A stretch of DNA of 64,000 bases from Cycas panzhihuaensis. Taxonomy: Eukaryota > Cycadophyta. Of this stretch, positions 24,611-37,028 are shown one piece after another (position 1 is the first letter of the stretch; the number at the start of each line of letters is the position of its first letter). Location of the stretch: NCBI GenBank assembly GCA_023213395.1, contig CM041465.1, positions 68,641,741-68,705,740 on the forward strand. Direction: 5' to 3'. The notes under the pieces are model-generated. The model was not told where the DNA came from. It worked only from the letters and a program-made list of their open reading frames with translations, and ran no database searches. A program made the translations under genes and the position numbers.

Positions 24611-25460
24611 ATGCAAATATATAAAGAATTAAAATATCAAGTTTATTATTTATTATCAAAATGGGTGTAGATATAGATGTTGTCTTCTTGTCTTTCTTTT
24701 TTTTCCAGTAGTTCTTTTCAAGATGAACCTTCTTATTGTAACAATTACAAGAAATTTCCTTTTTAGGTTTATTAGTGTTTTTGTTTTGAGGAGGCTGTGA
24801 GACATTCTTAGGAGGGTTTTTATAGTTTTTCTTTTTAGACAAATTTTCTAGCACCATAACACTATTGCTACCTGGGTAATTACTCATCCTTTTCTCCTCA
24901 TCTAAGAGTAGCCTCGCAAGCTCATCAAATAATAAGGGCTTTGCTCTTTTATTTAAGGAAATACTAGTTACAAAAATATAGTAGCCTTCATGTAAGTTAT
25001 TCAAGGTGATACTAACTAATTCCTTATCCTCTATAATATCACCTATTATGATAAGTTAATCTCTAATCTCCTTAATTTTTTCACATGTGAAGAAATATCA
25101 TCTTTAGTGGTTATCTTATAAGAATACAAAAGACTCCTTAGGTACAAAACTTGAGTCTTATTCTTTGCTTCAAAAAGGCCTTTTAACGTCTAATATGCTT
25201 CAAATGTTAAGTCTTTTTCTTATAAATGTGTGATGAGATCATTTACCACTAATAAACTAATGATGGCTAAGGCCTCTTAGTTGCAATCCTCCTAATTGAG
25301 CACATCTTGACTTGTCATTGTAGTGTTAGTTACTATCTTAATTATTATAGTTAGTTTTTATTTGGTTTCTTCAACAATCTTTGTTAATTGTATTAAAGCC
25401 AAAATGTTGAAAATCTTGAATTTCTAAATGACATAATCCTTTCCATTTTATTTGTGTGAA
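24611..25460 (-). pseudogene. H Gag pseudogene
   Basis: Gag of H. The 212-codon open stretch 24366-25004 covers its C-terminal half and the protease. It contains FVTSISLNKRAKPLLFDELA and LLLDEEKRM, typical of copia Gag, then a damaged zinc knuckle CNCYNKKVHLEKNYW. The N-terminal half upstream (25005-25460) reads FEAKNKTQVLYLRSLLYSYK and ISSHVKKLRRLE, again typical Gag, with stops. The start codon is not certain. Confidence 0.8.
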
Positions 25461-25567
25461 TTAGGTAATATATAGCATGAAATATTTACACTTAATATCT
25501 TTTAATTTAAAAAAAATAAACAAATTTATAAAAAAAGACAATAAGTGTGAGTTTTATAAGCTAACTT

Positions 25568-25856
25568 TGCTGGAATTGAAAATGTAATATACAACAAGAC
25601 ATCTAATGGTGAATAAAAGATTTAGTAATAAAGTACAAAAAGATAAAACATATACAAAGTGAATACCATATGTGGAGGATTGGCTAAAACTCAATTAGAG
25701 AGAATGAAAAAGTGCATACTTATAATACGTGCTCACCATTAGTGAGAGAACCTCATTGGTCAACTTAGAGGTGGCCCACAGCCTAATATAAAAATATAAA
25801 TAAATAGAGAAAGAGATTGCATAGGGGTAATATATAATTGGGTATTATACCCAACA
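25568..25856 (-). repeat. E 3' LTR
   Basis: A 289-bp LTR, minus-strand start TGTTGGGTATAATACCC. It is nearly collinear with 28554-28834 and differs by a modest number of substitutions and short indels, so E is younger than its host H. Confidence 0.88.
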
Positions 25857-26877
25857 TTCCCCCTTGTAATAGTCAATTGCATAAGAGATTGTTATATCAA
25901 ATAAAATCTAAGTCTTCAAAAGTATGTTGGATCAAATACTATAGCACATAAATAAAGAGCTACCAATGTCCATATGAAGTGAAGTCCATCAATCGAAATG
26001 CATCGATCGTTAGTCGTTGCAACCACCAGGTGAGTATGAACTCCCTTTGTATATATGGATCAATCAGAGCTAATAAGAGTTATTGTAAAATGGTCCCACC
26101 CCTTATTCATATGGGAGTGCAAGTAGAAAAGTGTATAAGCGATACAAAAGTGGCTTTTAAAAATGTGTCCTACCTCTTGCTAAATAGGACTATCACTTCT
26201 TTAGCATCTAATAGCCATAAATACAATAGGCTCTATGGCCTCAAATCACCATATGGGCTACAAAATGTGTCTTTGGGCTTTATAACATGCCACCATGGGC
26301 AAAATAACCAACAATCAAGTTCTTACATGACTCAAAAAATGATAGATATGACTTAAATTATTACATGAATGACTCTCTCTTAAATAAAGCTCAAAATAAA
26401 ACTCAATAGGTTCTCAAGAGCTTAAAAAATTAAACTTTAGTACATGTTATCCCCCCTATTTGGGGTATATTATATCAAAAAATAGTATAAAACCTTAAGA
26501 ATTATATGTAAATGCCTCAAGAAGCTAAAAAAAAAAGGAAAGATAAAGATTTGATTGAAACTTTAAATTTTAAGCTAAAACTTTTGCATTAAAATAGCTC
26601 CAAAAATCATCAAGTAATCTATCAACAGAAAAATCTCTTTATTACAAATCTAATGTAATAGACAAGAGCAAAAACGAAGCGTCCTAGCTCAAGATATCAT
26701 CAAAAAGGCAAAAGGTACTCCACGACAAGTTGAAAATAAGGGGCTAGCCCCTTTCACTAGTTGGCTACTGGTCGCATAATGCCTCCATATGGTTGGGGGT
26801 TGAAACATAAGGGGGATAGGTAGATCTAGACCATTATATAATCTAGTTAAATCTAATTTTGAATTTGTAATATATAT

Positions 26878-26879
<2 letters not shown>

Positions 26880-26936
<57 letters not shown>
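26880..26936. repeat. (CA)n(TA)n microsatellite
   Basis: About 21 CA units at 26882-26924 followed by about six TA units. The apparent protein of alternating Val-Cys in this place is only the translation of this repeat. Confidence 0.95.
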
Positions 26937-27479
26937 GACCCTTTCATAAAATCTCACATCTGGCCAAATAAAAAATGTGCCCAAAAAACATTATCAAAAA
27001 TATTATATTATAACCCTAAAAGGAGATTAGGGTTTTGCCAGAAAACATTATCCTTGGCTACCATCAATTTTTAGTTACAAGTTTGTGGATCCATAGATTT
27101 GTAGGGTCGTTTGCAACATAACCACCATCAAATCTATTAGTTTGTAGGCCAGCATATTGGCCCTCCCTGAATTTCTAATAGGCTCTTTTTGTCTTACTAG
27201 TGCTACCCATTCTCCTCTAGATGGTATTGAGGAATCTATTATTGATGGTCAAGATGCATATTATAAATCACAGAAAAGACATCGACGCCCTTTAGTTTTC
27301 CTTCTCTATTGACAGACAGATGTTAAGTAATAAGACTACCTGAGTTATGATTTTAAGGACCCTCATTTGGTCTAATGTAGGAATAAAGTTAGAGGATGAT
27401 AGGTTCCCATGGGATGCATTAAAGATTACAAGGATAGTCTAGCCAACAAACTAGATTGGCTTCAACATAATATTCTAAG

Positions 27480-27800
27480 GCCATTGCTTATAAACAGGAA
27501 GCATCAAAGTCATCTACAAAGTAGTAGTATATGGAGGAGCAATCTTCCTAGGAGTAACTTCTTTTCTCATGCCCCCCTCATAGCAAGAATCAGCTCTCAC
27601 ATCATGATATGAAACTACAGACTAATCATATCCCTTATCAACAATCAAAGTCAGCCTATATGGATCGGCAACAAGCTAAGAAGAACTAGCCAAAGCAAAA
27701 TGTAAATTATGCCTCTTATAAATAACATCAGCAATCCTCTGGTCAAGGCTAGGGCCCAACTCAAGTGCAGGTTTCCCATGAAGAACAGATAGTCATGAGG
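27480..27800 (-). pseudogene. unidentified protein-like segment in element E
   Basis: I do not recognise this. Read on the minus strand from about 27800 to 27480, one frame gives an evenly composed, protein-like sequence including KPALELGPSLDQRIADV, RHNLHFALASSS, ADPYRLTLIVDKGYD and RADSCYEGGMRKEV, then PRKIAPPYTTT. Breaks are TAG at positions that would suit Gln. The composition is unlike the surrounding AT-rich DNA and unlike Gag or Pol. A captured exon or cDNA of a host gene is the likeliest reading, by analogy with F2, F3 and K, but its identity is open. Confidence 0.45.
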
Positions 27801-28553
27801 AACATCTTTGATCTACTACTATGTAAAACTTTAAACAATAAGATGCTCCTATACCAAAGACTAAGGAATCTCGTGGAGCTAGCTAATATCATAGACAATA
27901 TATGAAGTACCAAGCATCACCAAACTTAACAACCCTTCTTTCTATTTTTTGATATATAAAAGCATAGGCCAAATTTGAAGGCTATACATACAAATTTTTA
28001 AATTTTTACATAAAATAATACAAATACATCCTCATAGAAAACTACTTAACTATAAAAAAAAATTCCAAGATGGAGTCATTTTTAACTTCCAGATAGCCAA
28101 AAAAAACTCACTCAATTTCTGTAAGCATATCTATTGTAACCTACCCACTGGCATGCAAGGAGATCACTTCATACAACTACGTATATCCATAAAAACCTTC
28201 TTCTTGATAATAACAAATAAGCTAATTCTATAGGGTGATCAGGCATGCATGAATAACTAATCTATAGTAGCTTCAAAACACCTTCATAGCATCAAAATAG
28301 AACTTTTAATAAATTTTAATAGCCTCAAAAAATAGCCACTTGAAATGATAAAAAATAACCCTAAATATTTAGCAAAAATCCCTTTATAGATATGCATTAG
28401 GTTGGCTTTTCATAACCTCAAATGCACTTTCAATAGCAGATCATAATATAGGTATAATACAGGTTCCTCAAAAGAATAACTAGAATGAAGGATAACATGT
28501 ACTAAAGATTTATAATGATGCCCTCAAGTATTAAACCTTGGGCTCTGATACCA

Positions 28554-28834
28554 TGTTAGGAATTGAAAATACAATATACAACAAAACATCTAATCGTAAG
28601 ATAAAGCATGTACAAAGTGAACACCATATATGGAGATTTGGCTAAAACTCAATTAAAGAGAATAAAAAAGTACATACTTATAATACGTGATCACCATTAC
28701 TAAGAGAACCCCATTGGTTAACTTAGAGGTGGCATGCATCTCTAGGTGGCCCACAACCTCTAATATAAAAATACAAAATAAATAGAAAGAGAGATTACAT
28801 AGGAATAATATATAATTGGGTATTATACCCAACA
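28554..28834 (-). repeat. E 5' LTR and primer-binding site
   Basis: A 281-bp LTR ending (minus strand) in CCTAACA, directly followed by TGGTATCAGAGC at 28553-28542, the unmutated Met-tRNA primer-binding site. Confidence 0.9.
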
Positions 28835-28920
28835 AACTTAAAGGATGTAGCATCTCTTACACTTTTTTACTTTCAAATATAATGATGAAAAGAAATTAGA
28901 GAGCCCAAAAATAACCTAAA

Positions 28921-29195
28921 TGTTGACAGTTAGTGTTTATTTATGGCTCATAATTTTAAGCTATAAGCCTCCCTTTTTAATCTTTGTAATTTATTAGTAT
29001 TAGGTTATTTTAATATTTATGTGACTAATGGGTCATTAAGGGTTGCAACTCTCACTTCAAATATATAATTTAGTTAGAATTTAGATTTGTTTTAGAGTTA
29101 TATTTATTTATATATAGTGCATTATAAATCTTAATGAGAGATGATTAAATTTTGAGATTTTATTAGTTAATTAAAAAAAAAAATCATATGATTGA
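28921..29195 (+). repeat. G 5' LTR, first part
   Basis: Aligns with 43373-43647 (shared TTAGTGTTTATTTATGGCT and AAATCTTAATGAGAGAT). It is cut at the F1 insertion, and 29191-29195 is the F1 target duplication ATTGA. Confidence 0.85.
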
Positions 29196-29507
29196 TGTAG
29201 AATATTAGAGACGAGAGTGGAGCAAATAAATACAAGTATTCAATCCATATTAAAAAGTAAAATCATTTCATATTCAATCCATTATGAAGAGTACATCAAA
29301 TATTTCATTTGAGAGGTGGTGTTTAAAGAATACCAGGGTTTTATGCCTATTAAATAAATATGTTAGAGGAGGATGGAAGTCCTCATCAACTTGAAATTTG
29401 AAATATAATAAAATAATGACAAAACGTAATAAAACAATCTCACTTGATGTTTTGGGGTGGCTCACATGGCCCTAATACAAGGTTAAGTGATAAGCATTAA
29501 CCCAACA
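29196..29507 (-). repeat. F1 3' LTR
   Basis: A 312-bp LTR pairing with 31679-31998. It shares the GAGGTGGTGTTTAAAGAA motif with its partner and a similar GGTGTCTAAAGACAC motif with the F2 and F3 LTRs. Confidence 0.88.
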
Positions 29508-29514
29508 TTCTCCC

Positions 29515-30230
29515 CCTTAATGGTTATCACATGCATCTTCAACTTCTCTTTAAACTTGTGATACTTGTACTTGAGGAAAACTTTGAACATATGTCTTTTG
29601 GCTTTATCATCATCCTTGAAGTGATCAACTTACATTATCATCCTTTCAGCATTGTGTGTCTCTTTAATACTATGTGATTCAAATGACTTCCAAGAAAATG
29701 TGGCTTGATTTGACTGAGTAGGAATGACTTTGTCTTTGTCATTTTTATTAATTAAGTTTAAGGTGCATATAACTTCATCAAATGCAATATTGGAGTCATT
29801 AACTTTATTGAAGTTTTCACTAGTATATGAAATATTAGTCTTGTCATCAAAGTTCACTTGCTCTAACATCTATCTCACATGAAAAGTATCATCAATGAAA
29901 TTAGTAATATTTAATTCCAAAGTATCTCCCTTATAAATCGATTCTAGGGTATCCTGTGTAGATTTGGAAGTAGTTAACTCACTTATGCTAGAAAATATAT
30001 TGTCATCTAGTTCATAAAACATTAGAGCTTAGGCCTTATTATCCTTTTTCATGTCTTATTTAACATTTGGTTCATACCCATCTTCTACAAACTTCCACAA
30101 ATTTTTAGAGACAACGAGTGTTTTTAGCAAATTCTTCTAAGATAAAAAACTAGTGCCATTAAACATGGGAATCATCAAATCATCTAGATAGGTGGCCATA
30201 ATAGGAGACTTTAATACATAATCCAAAAGA
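29515..30230 (-). pseudogene. F1 Gag pseudogene
   Basis: The only coding relic of F1. On the minus strand from about 30200 it reads MATYLDDLMIPMFNGTSF, a stop at the expected Trp, KNLLKTLVVSKNLWKFVEDG, and later LDDNIFSSISELTTSKS. This is the copia Gag pattern (target specificity 'F.G..F..W', then 'ELTTSK..W'). An open stretch at 29630-29869 follows. The C terminus HMFKVFLKYKYHKFKEK runs into the 3' LTR and is shared with F2 and F3. No CCHC knuckle, protease, integrase or RT follows. Stops make it a pseudogene. Confidence 0.75.
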
Positions 30231-31664
30231 TGATCTTAATGAATAAAGAAGTATTTTAACCTCAAATGAATAAATGACTTGAAATATACAATAAGTCTAT
30301 TTTTACAAGAACTTTCAATTACGATTTCAACATAGATTCCTCTCTAATCAATGAAGGATAATAACTTAGCAATAAAAAATATATATATCCTTAAAATTAA
30401 AAATAACAAATAAATTTATAATATGTAATAAATCACCTTTAAAACAAGATAAATTCTCTTTTGGAATGTAATTAATATTCAATTAATAATCTTTTCAAAA
30501 GGTGATATATGTATGAATCTTAAATAAACAAAAGCCTAACAATGAGCTTATAGTTATGTACTATAATACACCTTTGAGCTTTCAAATGCAATGACCTTAA
30601 ATTAATTTAAATATGCTTTATTAGTGAGTTAAGATATATATAAACTTTTAAATAAATACCTCTATGATCAATGAAGATATAATTTAGTAATAAAAAATGC
30701 TTATTGAATGATCTTAATGTAACTTGAAAAGCTTTAAAGAGGCAAAAAATGACCTTAAATAAGCAAAAAATATGCCTTAAAGAGCTTTAGAATCAGCTTA
30801 ATAAGCTAAAGTATGAAATGACAACTTTATAATAGAGTTAGAAGGGATGTAAATGCACAAGTTTATTATTTTTGTTCTCAAAGAGGCTCCTTCTCTTCAC
30901 GAGGCTGAAATAGAGTTAAATAGCTACAAAATTATATTATTAGCCTCTAGAATTGGCAAAAATCTATCAACAACTGATTAGTAGCTTAATAATAAACAAA
31001 TATACTGAATTAGAATTAAAAAATTACTTGAAATTTTTTTAAAATATGTCAACTTAGAACCAAATAGAACCCTTGATATTATTAGCTTTAAAAACCTATA
31101 AAATAATGTCATATCTTAATAAAACATACTCTAATATGTAGATAATCAAAAAATCTTTTTGATAGATCTAGCTATTTAAAAAATAGTCTCCTAGATCAAA
31201 AGTTATAACTATTTTAAGAACTTTTTTACTAGGATTTCTAAGGACTACAATAGTATCTAGTGGTAAAATACTAATAACTTTTTTCTCCTACATCTAATTA
31301 ACCTCAAACTAGTTCCAATGGAAAGGAAATTCAAAAATGCATAGAATCGAATAAAATTTGAGGTTATTTAGACACCTATAGCCAAAGTTATGGCTCTTTG
31401 AAGTTGAGGTTACAGAACTATCCCAAAAATATACTGACAAAAAAGTAGGCTAAAATTAAATCTACTATAATTTCTATAACTTTTAGCCAAAACTAGTATT
31501 ATAACCATTTAAAATTTATGGTGTGATCCTTTTTGTCCCAAATTCTCTATTGATTCTTTAAAATCTTTTGATTTTACTTCCAATGAGTAAAATTTCCATA
31601 TGCCAAAAACCCTTAATAAAATGGCAAAAAAATAGATCCCTAACTCTTATATAGATAAAAAATA
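30231..31664 (-). other. F1 leader
   Basis: About 1.4 kb between primer-binding site and gag, AT-rich. No protein similarity was recognised. Confidence 0.5.
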
Positions 31665-31678
31665 GCTCTAATACCAAA

Positions 31679-31998
31679 TGTTAGATATTAGAGATGAGAG
31701 CAAAGTAGGTAAACATTGATCCCAATCCATATTAAGAATGCATATTTGATACATCATTATATTAATCCATCTTGTAGAATAGTACATCAAATATTTCCTT
31801 TGAGAGGTGGTGTTTAAAGAACACTAAGGTTTTAAGCCCATTGAATAAATATGCAGTAGGAGGGTGGGAGTCCTCCTTAACCTAAAATTTAAAATATAAT
31901 AAAATAATAATAAAATGTAATAAAATAATCTCATGTGACGGCTAGGGATGGCTCACATAGTCCCAATGTAAGGTTAGGTGATGAGCATTAACCCAACA
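31679..31998 (-). repeat. F1 5' LTR
   Basis: A 320-bp LTR, followed on the minus strand after two bases by the primer-binding site TGGTATTAGAGC at 31676-31665. Confidence 0.88.
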
Positions 31999-32003
31999 AT
32001 TGA

Positions 32004-32070
32004 TGTGTTAAGACTTCCTTTATTATATCTTCATTCCTATTATTTTAATAGTTTTACATGATATTGGAGC
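32004..32070 (+). repeat. G 5' LTR, second part, and primer-binding site
   Basis: The end of the G LTR resumes after F1 (aligns with 43650-43702). It is followed by TGATATTGGAGC at 32059-32070, three transitions from the Met-tRNA primer-binding site, consistent with heavy C-to-T and G-to-A decay. Confidence 0.75.
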
Positions 32071-33930
32071 ATGTTAAGGTACAATATCAATTATAATTGT
32101 TGACTATTATACTAGTTTTGGTGTGTTGATGGAATTAATATTTGTTACATACTATTAAATATTATTTATTAGGTTGAGATATTCAAAATTTTTAAACAGA
32201 TTTAGATGCATATTATAGGATGTATTAGAGTAGGTTTACAAGTTTTCGTATAAAGGTGCTCTTTTATAACACCTATTTTCAAACATTGATATGTGAGTAC
32301 CATTGAGCAAACAAAACTAGTAATTTTCTTTAAGGGGAAGTAGCCAAACAATAAGCTACAAATGCTTGTTCAAAGATTTATGGTATAATCTTTATATATT
32401 AAAGATACTTATTCATACTTTAAGTATGAGTTTTTTACATTTGGTATTTAGTATTAAGAACTTAAAATCAAACTACAAAATAATATGACCTATATATAGA
32501 TGTTTATAAATAACATGCAACCTAAATATAATCACTTTTGATGCAGGAAAATTACTCATTTTAATGAGCATTTTATACCTTTTATTTGCTATACATGTAG
32601 ACTAAAAGAGACATAAGCAGGTAGGCAGGTTGGTTCAAATAAATACATATGCAAATAGATCTACATGTAAATTGAAAAGACCTCCATTAAGAACATTACA
32701 TAAAAGTGTTGAAAAAGGACATTAATAATGTTGGGGCCACTAAATTTTAAAAAAGAAAAAAAAAAAAGAACTCTAATTAATAAAGGACATTAAGCAATGA
32801 TTAATATTAACTTTAGAATAAGGTGTGCTTGATTAAACAATGAAAATTCATTGCAAGATTCCAATATGTACATTGTAAAGTTACAAACTTTATTATTATT
32901 TTTTTTTTTAAATCATCATGCAATCATTTTTCAACATGTGTAGCGGTGACAAACTATCCATTGATTTTCTGTGAACTGCAAACGAATTACATAAGAAAAT
33001 AAATATCTATTTGATCAATAAAAGACTCTAATAAGTCATGCCCATTGAGGGATTAAACTTTATGGATGAACATGGTAGAATAAAGGCAAACAAAGACACC
33101 AAACCTTTTCTTATATGTAGAGAAACTATATAGGAAATCATGCAAAGAAGCTACCATGAAACTCACCATACAACCAATGCAATGACTGAGATGCCACTAT
33201 GGAGGGTATGTCAACACTAGAATTAACAGGCCACTATGAATGAAAAACCTTGTCTCAAATCCATAGATATACTAAGGTAAGTTGTGCATATAAAGAGTTT
33301 GTATGTATATTTACACAAGGAAGATCTATAAAAACAAAGATAAAACATAACTTTGAAGGTCACTGTTAAATCCTACATGGTAGAGAAGAGTCAAAGGTTA
33401 TATACTAAGAAAATATAGAGGAAAAATATACCTAGTGGATGTTAAACAAGCCCAAACAAGGATGGAGGAGGAAGATGAATATTTTTTTATATACACAATC
33501 ATGATTATTGCCACAAAACCATTCATAATGGCTTATCAAACTAATCATTAATAAATCAGTAATGCAATAACAAGGAGATTTTTGAATAAAATAACTCCAA
33601 AATAATGAACAAAAAAAATTTAGGATAATTTATTCACCATCCATGCAAGTTTGGAGAATATTTTATGAAAATAATCTTATATAGACATTGGATTTTAAAA
33701 AAAAATTATATTTATATAATATTAAATTAAATTAAAAAGTAATTTGAGGTCTATGACGAAGCCCCTATCAGCTAGCCTTTGATCACATGGTAATTTAGGA
33801 GATAGAGTTATTATAAGATGATTTGATATATACTTTGAAAAAGTAAATATACCATAATGCTCACAAGAAGCACTTTAGTATAAATTTTTGATGAAAATTT
33901 ATTTTTTTATGATTTTTGTAACATTCCAAT
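32071..33930 (+). other. G leader
   Basis: Untranslated leader of G up to the F2 insertion. AT-rich, without recognisable coding sequence. Confidence 0.5.
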
Positions 33931-34307
33931 TATAGGAAAATAATTTAATGGAGAACAGGGCAGAACATAAACAAATAATCATTAATCAATACATCATTGT
34001 TGTATAAACAAGAATTCTTTATATTCAATCCATTGTTCTGAAAAGAGAATTATAAATGTCCAAAATGGGGCGGTCTCTAAAAACACCACGGTTGCACACC
34101 CCTCAAAATATATAGTTTGGTGGAGGAGGGAAACTTCTCAACCCCTAAAATTTAAATACCATTAAAATAATAACTTAACTTAAATCAAATTAAACTTACC
34201 TTATACTTACCTACACATGTGAGTACCCACATGTGTAAATTGATGAGTATGAGGTGTCCACTCTTAGTTAGAAGGTGGGAGAGAGGTGATGAGTATTAAC
34301 CCCAACA
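33931..34307 (-). repeat. F2 3' LTR
   Basis: A 377-bp LTR, plus-strand start TATAGGAAAATAATT (TG mutated to TA). It pairs with 38879-39268 and with the F3 LTRs, all sharing the AAACTCCTCAACCCCTAAAA-like core. Confidence 0.88.
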
Positions 34308-34329
34308 TTCTCGCCCTTAATGATCATCA

Positions 34330-35010
34330 CGAACAATGTCTTCTCTTTAAGCTTATGGAATTTGTACTTGAAAAAAACTTTGAAGATTTATCTTTTGGCT
34401 TGATCATTATCAAATTGCTTTATCCTTTTACCAACGTGTGTCGTACCATTGAGTGGTGAAAAAAAGTTGTAAGTAAATGAAGCTTGATTCAAATATGTAT
34501 GTGCAGCTATAACTTCAACTTTAACTTCTAAAACTTTAATTTTATTTTTTAAAAACTTTATACTATAAACAACTATTATATTATCATATCTCTTCCCTTC
34601 AAATGGAGGATCAGGTTGTTGTATAACAAGATAATCATGCATTTGATTTGAATCTTCTTTGGTCTTTTCATGACAATCCACCTATTCTGACAACTGTCTC
34701 ACATGCTCAACATCAATGTTAAATGCATTGAGGGTATCTCCCCCATAAGTGGAAATCAAGACATCCCATATGGGTTTAGAAGTTGTTAATTCATAAACTT
34801 TAGAAAAGACATCATCATTTATAGTGCAAAATATTAAAGCCAGGGCTTCATTGTCTTTTTTAATGTTTTCCTTAATACTAACATCATGTTCATCTTATAA
34901 GTATTTCAAAATATCATGTGTAATAAAATAATGTTGCATTGTTTGATGCCATAGTGAAAAATTATGGCCATTAAATATAAAAAATTGTACTTGATTAAGA
35001 TTAATTTCTT
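34330..35010 (-). pseudogene. F2 Gag pseudogene
   Basis: Copia-like Gag without Pol. On the minus strand from about 34990 it reads FNGHNFSLWHQTMQHYFI, then KENIKKDNEALALIFCTINDD and KVYELTTSKPIWDVLISTYG, the standard Gag N-terminal fold. A 97-codon open stretch follows at 34388-34681 (QPDPPFEGKRYDN). The tail IFKVFFKYKFHKLK reaches the polypurine tract. It is very close to the F3 Gag, with an internal TAA for Gln. There is no zinc knuckle, unlike the full copia elements in the window. Confidence 0.78.
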
Positions 35011-36340
35011 TTTTTTTTTTTATTTAGTACATAAAAGGAATATGCTTTTACAAAGTCAAAGAACTCAATAAATGAATAAGTATGACAAACTTATAAGATA
35101 TAATTTCAAATAAAATTTAAAATATGATGAATATATAAGTAAATTTTAAATGTAATTAAGATCCTCTTAACTAGGTCTAAATTGAAACTTTGAAGGTGAA
35201 AAAATAAAAAGTTCTTAAGATAATCCTATAAGGATATAGTTGAATACTCAAGTTTAACAGCTTTAAAATTGTACTAAACAATGTCAGAATAATGTGAAAC
35301 TTTACTAGTATGAAGATCAACGAAATAACTATTCAATGGAATTAACCGTTTTGAAAACAAGTTCTTGCAAGTCAATATTTTGATGAACCAAAGGTACAGT
35401 CCTCGTTTTGAAGCCTAACAGAAGCTTAGGGCTCAAAATAGTATAAAAATATTAATAAAAAACATATAAAATGATGGAAAATGATCAATTATAGTTTATA
35501 AGGCTACTTAATATACTTTTTAGTTGAAAAACTTGAAAATTAATATATAAAAGGATGTAAAAATGACAAATTAGAGGCTATTAAGTACCTCAAATTTGAT
35601 AGATTTGAAAATCTGAAAAAACACTTCAAAACTTATAAAAAATAGTGTTAGTTCGAAGAGGAGTGAGTTAGCTTCCCAACAAAATTGATGGATCTGAATT
35701 CTAACGTAAAACAGAAAAGTTAGAATGAAAATAACAACAAGTACTTTTATGGTTAAATGTTTAAAAAGTGTTGAAAAACACTAAAGTGTCACTTTGGTTG
35801 ATTAAAATAATAATTAAAATAAATCTTAAAAAATAAAATAAATAGATGATAATGAAGTTTGTTGATAGTATATGACTGCAGAATAGATCTGGGTAGAAAA
35901 TAATCACCTAGTGATAAGATGTAATCTGTTAAAATGTGATTTTGTAAAAAAAATAAAAAAGGCTCTAAAAATTAATGCCTAACTTTAAACTGAGTAAAAC
36001 ATGGTCAAATTAGTTCCAAATAGGTCATATGACTAGTCAAAATCACACCTCAAAAAATTTTAGACATAATGGGATAGGTCTTGTCAGAAATCGATGACCC
36101 CGTCAAAAGATATGACAAAAATTTGCCAGGTACCCTGTGTGAATTGAAAAAATAAAAAAATAAATCAAAAAGAAAAATTTTATGAAAATTGAATTGACCC
36201 CTTTAAGCAACGAGCTAAAGGTCACATGGAAGGATATGTGACTAGGGGCTAAGACTAAAAGGCTTAAGTTTACAATCCTAGAATTCAAAATATATATAAT
36301 TTAATTTAATTTTTTTTAAACCTTTATAAAAAATAAAAAA
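35011..36340 (-). other. F2 spacer between Gag and cargo
   Basis: AT-rich backbone DNA collinear with 49060-50395 of F3 (shared AAAGTGTCACTTTG near 35785 and 49815). No coding sequence was recognised. Confidence 0.6.
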
Positions 36341-36699
36341 TGAAAGGACGTCGCCACCTAAATATACAGAGAAAACCACAAAATGAGAAAATACGTCGTC
36401 ATTCGACCAAAGATAGGTATGTGTAAGGGCATCTTCCAATCTATTCCAGCGATCCTCGCAACCCTTACCATGGCCCAATGTAAGGAAGACGGTCATATGA
36501 AAATCACCCAGGCTTAGGGGCATATGGTTCTGAGCTCGGTGGCCTTAATCCTAGTGCCCTAGGCACATATGCTTCGCAAGCAGCTGCTTTATAGGAGTCG
36601 GTGGATTAGGCCAACCGACTGGGGGTAGGTCATTGCAGTGTGCCAAAGAAGGTGCAGAAATTACTTCAGAATAAGGATCTAAGTATTGAAAAGCACGTG

Positions 36700-36926
36700 C
36701 ACAAATCGATTGCAGTGGTGAATGCCATTGAGCTAAATTCGTTTAGTTTGAAACTAAAGTCTTGCATTATGTTTCATTTGTTAATGAATGTGGCCTTCCA
36801 GAGGTAGGGTTAGATTATGGGGGCCTCTTCAAGGAGTTCTTAACAGATTTGGCAAAGCCTGCTTTTGATCCTCGTTATGGACAAGGTAGGGAAGCGACGT
36901 CCTCTAGGGTTGTAGATCTGACATGA
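36700..36926 (+). pseudogene. HECT-domain ubiquitin ligase fragment (UPL6-like)
   Basis: A piece of a HECT-type E3 ubiquitin ligase, the enzyme class that accepts ubiquitin on a Cys and passes it to substrates. The frame reads [14 protein letters not shown], then after a small shift [34 protein letters not shown] and DPRYG. The start of the HECT N-lobe in plant UPL6/UPL7-type ligases has the same order (FVNE.GL.EAG.D.GG..KEFL). The E2-binding and catalytic Cys regions are absent. It ends in a stop at 36924. It is antisense to F2. The assignment to HECT is firm, to UPL6 less so. Confidence 0.8.
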
Positions 36927-37028
36927 TTTTTGTGTGTGCAATTTGATATGGGGCTAGCCATCTATCGAGTGTAATAGAACCTCAAATCCTTGGATTGAAT
37001 AGAGTAGCGTATCTTTTAAGATGTCGCC

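Larger units (their letters stand above)
25568..28834 (-). mobile_element. E, non-autonomous LTR retrotransposon inside H
   Basis: A 3.27-kb element with LTRs at 25568-25856 and 28554-28834. On the minus strand it has a perfect Met-tRNA primer-binding site (TGGTATCAGAGC, 28542-28553) and a polypurine tract CAAGGGGGAA (25857-25866). The duplication AACTT flanks it at 25563-25567 and 28835-28839. The interior (2.7 kb) has no Gag or Pol similarity that I can see, so it must move with enzymes from elsewhere. It carries one protein-like stretch at 27480-27800 that may be a captured host exon. Confidence 0.9.
29196..31998 (-). mobile_element. F1, Gag-only LTR element inside the G LTR
   Basis: A 2.8-kb minus-strand element with LTRs at 29196-29507 and 31679-31998. 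The primer-binding site TGGTATTAGAGC is at 31676-31665, with a polypurine tract AAGGGGGAGAA at 29508-29518. The perfect duplication ATTGA lies at 29191-29195 and 31999-32003. It encodes only a Gag relic (29515-30230) next to the 3' LTR and has no Pol. It shares LTR layout and Gag C-terminus with F2 and F3 but lacks a host-gene insert; its leader is 1.4 kb. Confidence 0.9.

Noticed and set aside
26689-26925. A 78-codon Cys-Val-rich protein.
   Set aside because: It is the translation of a (CA)n microsatellite.
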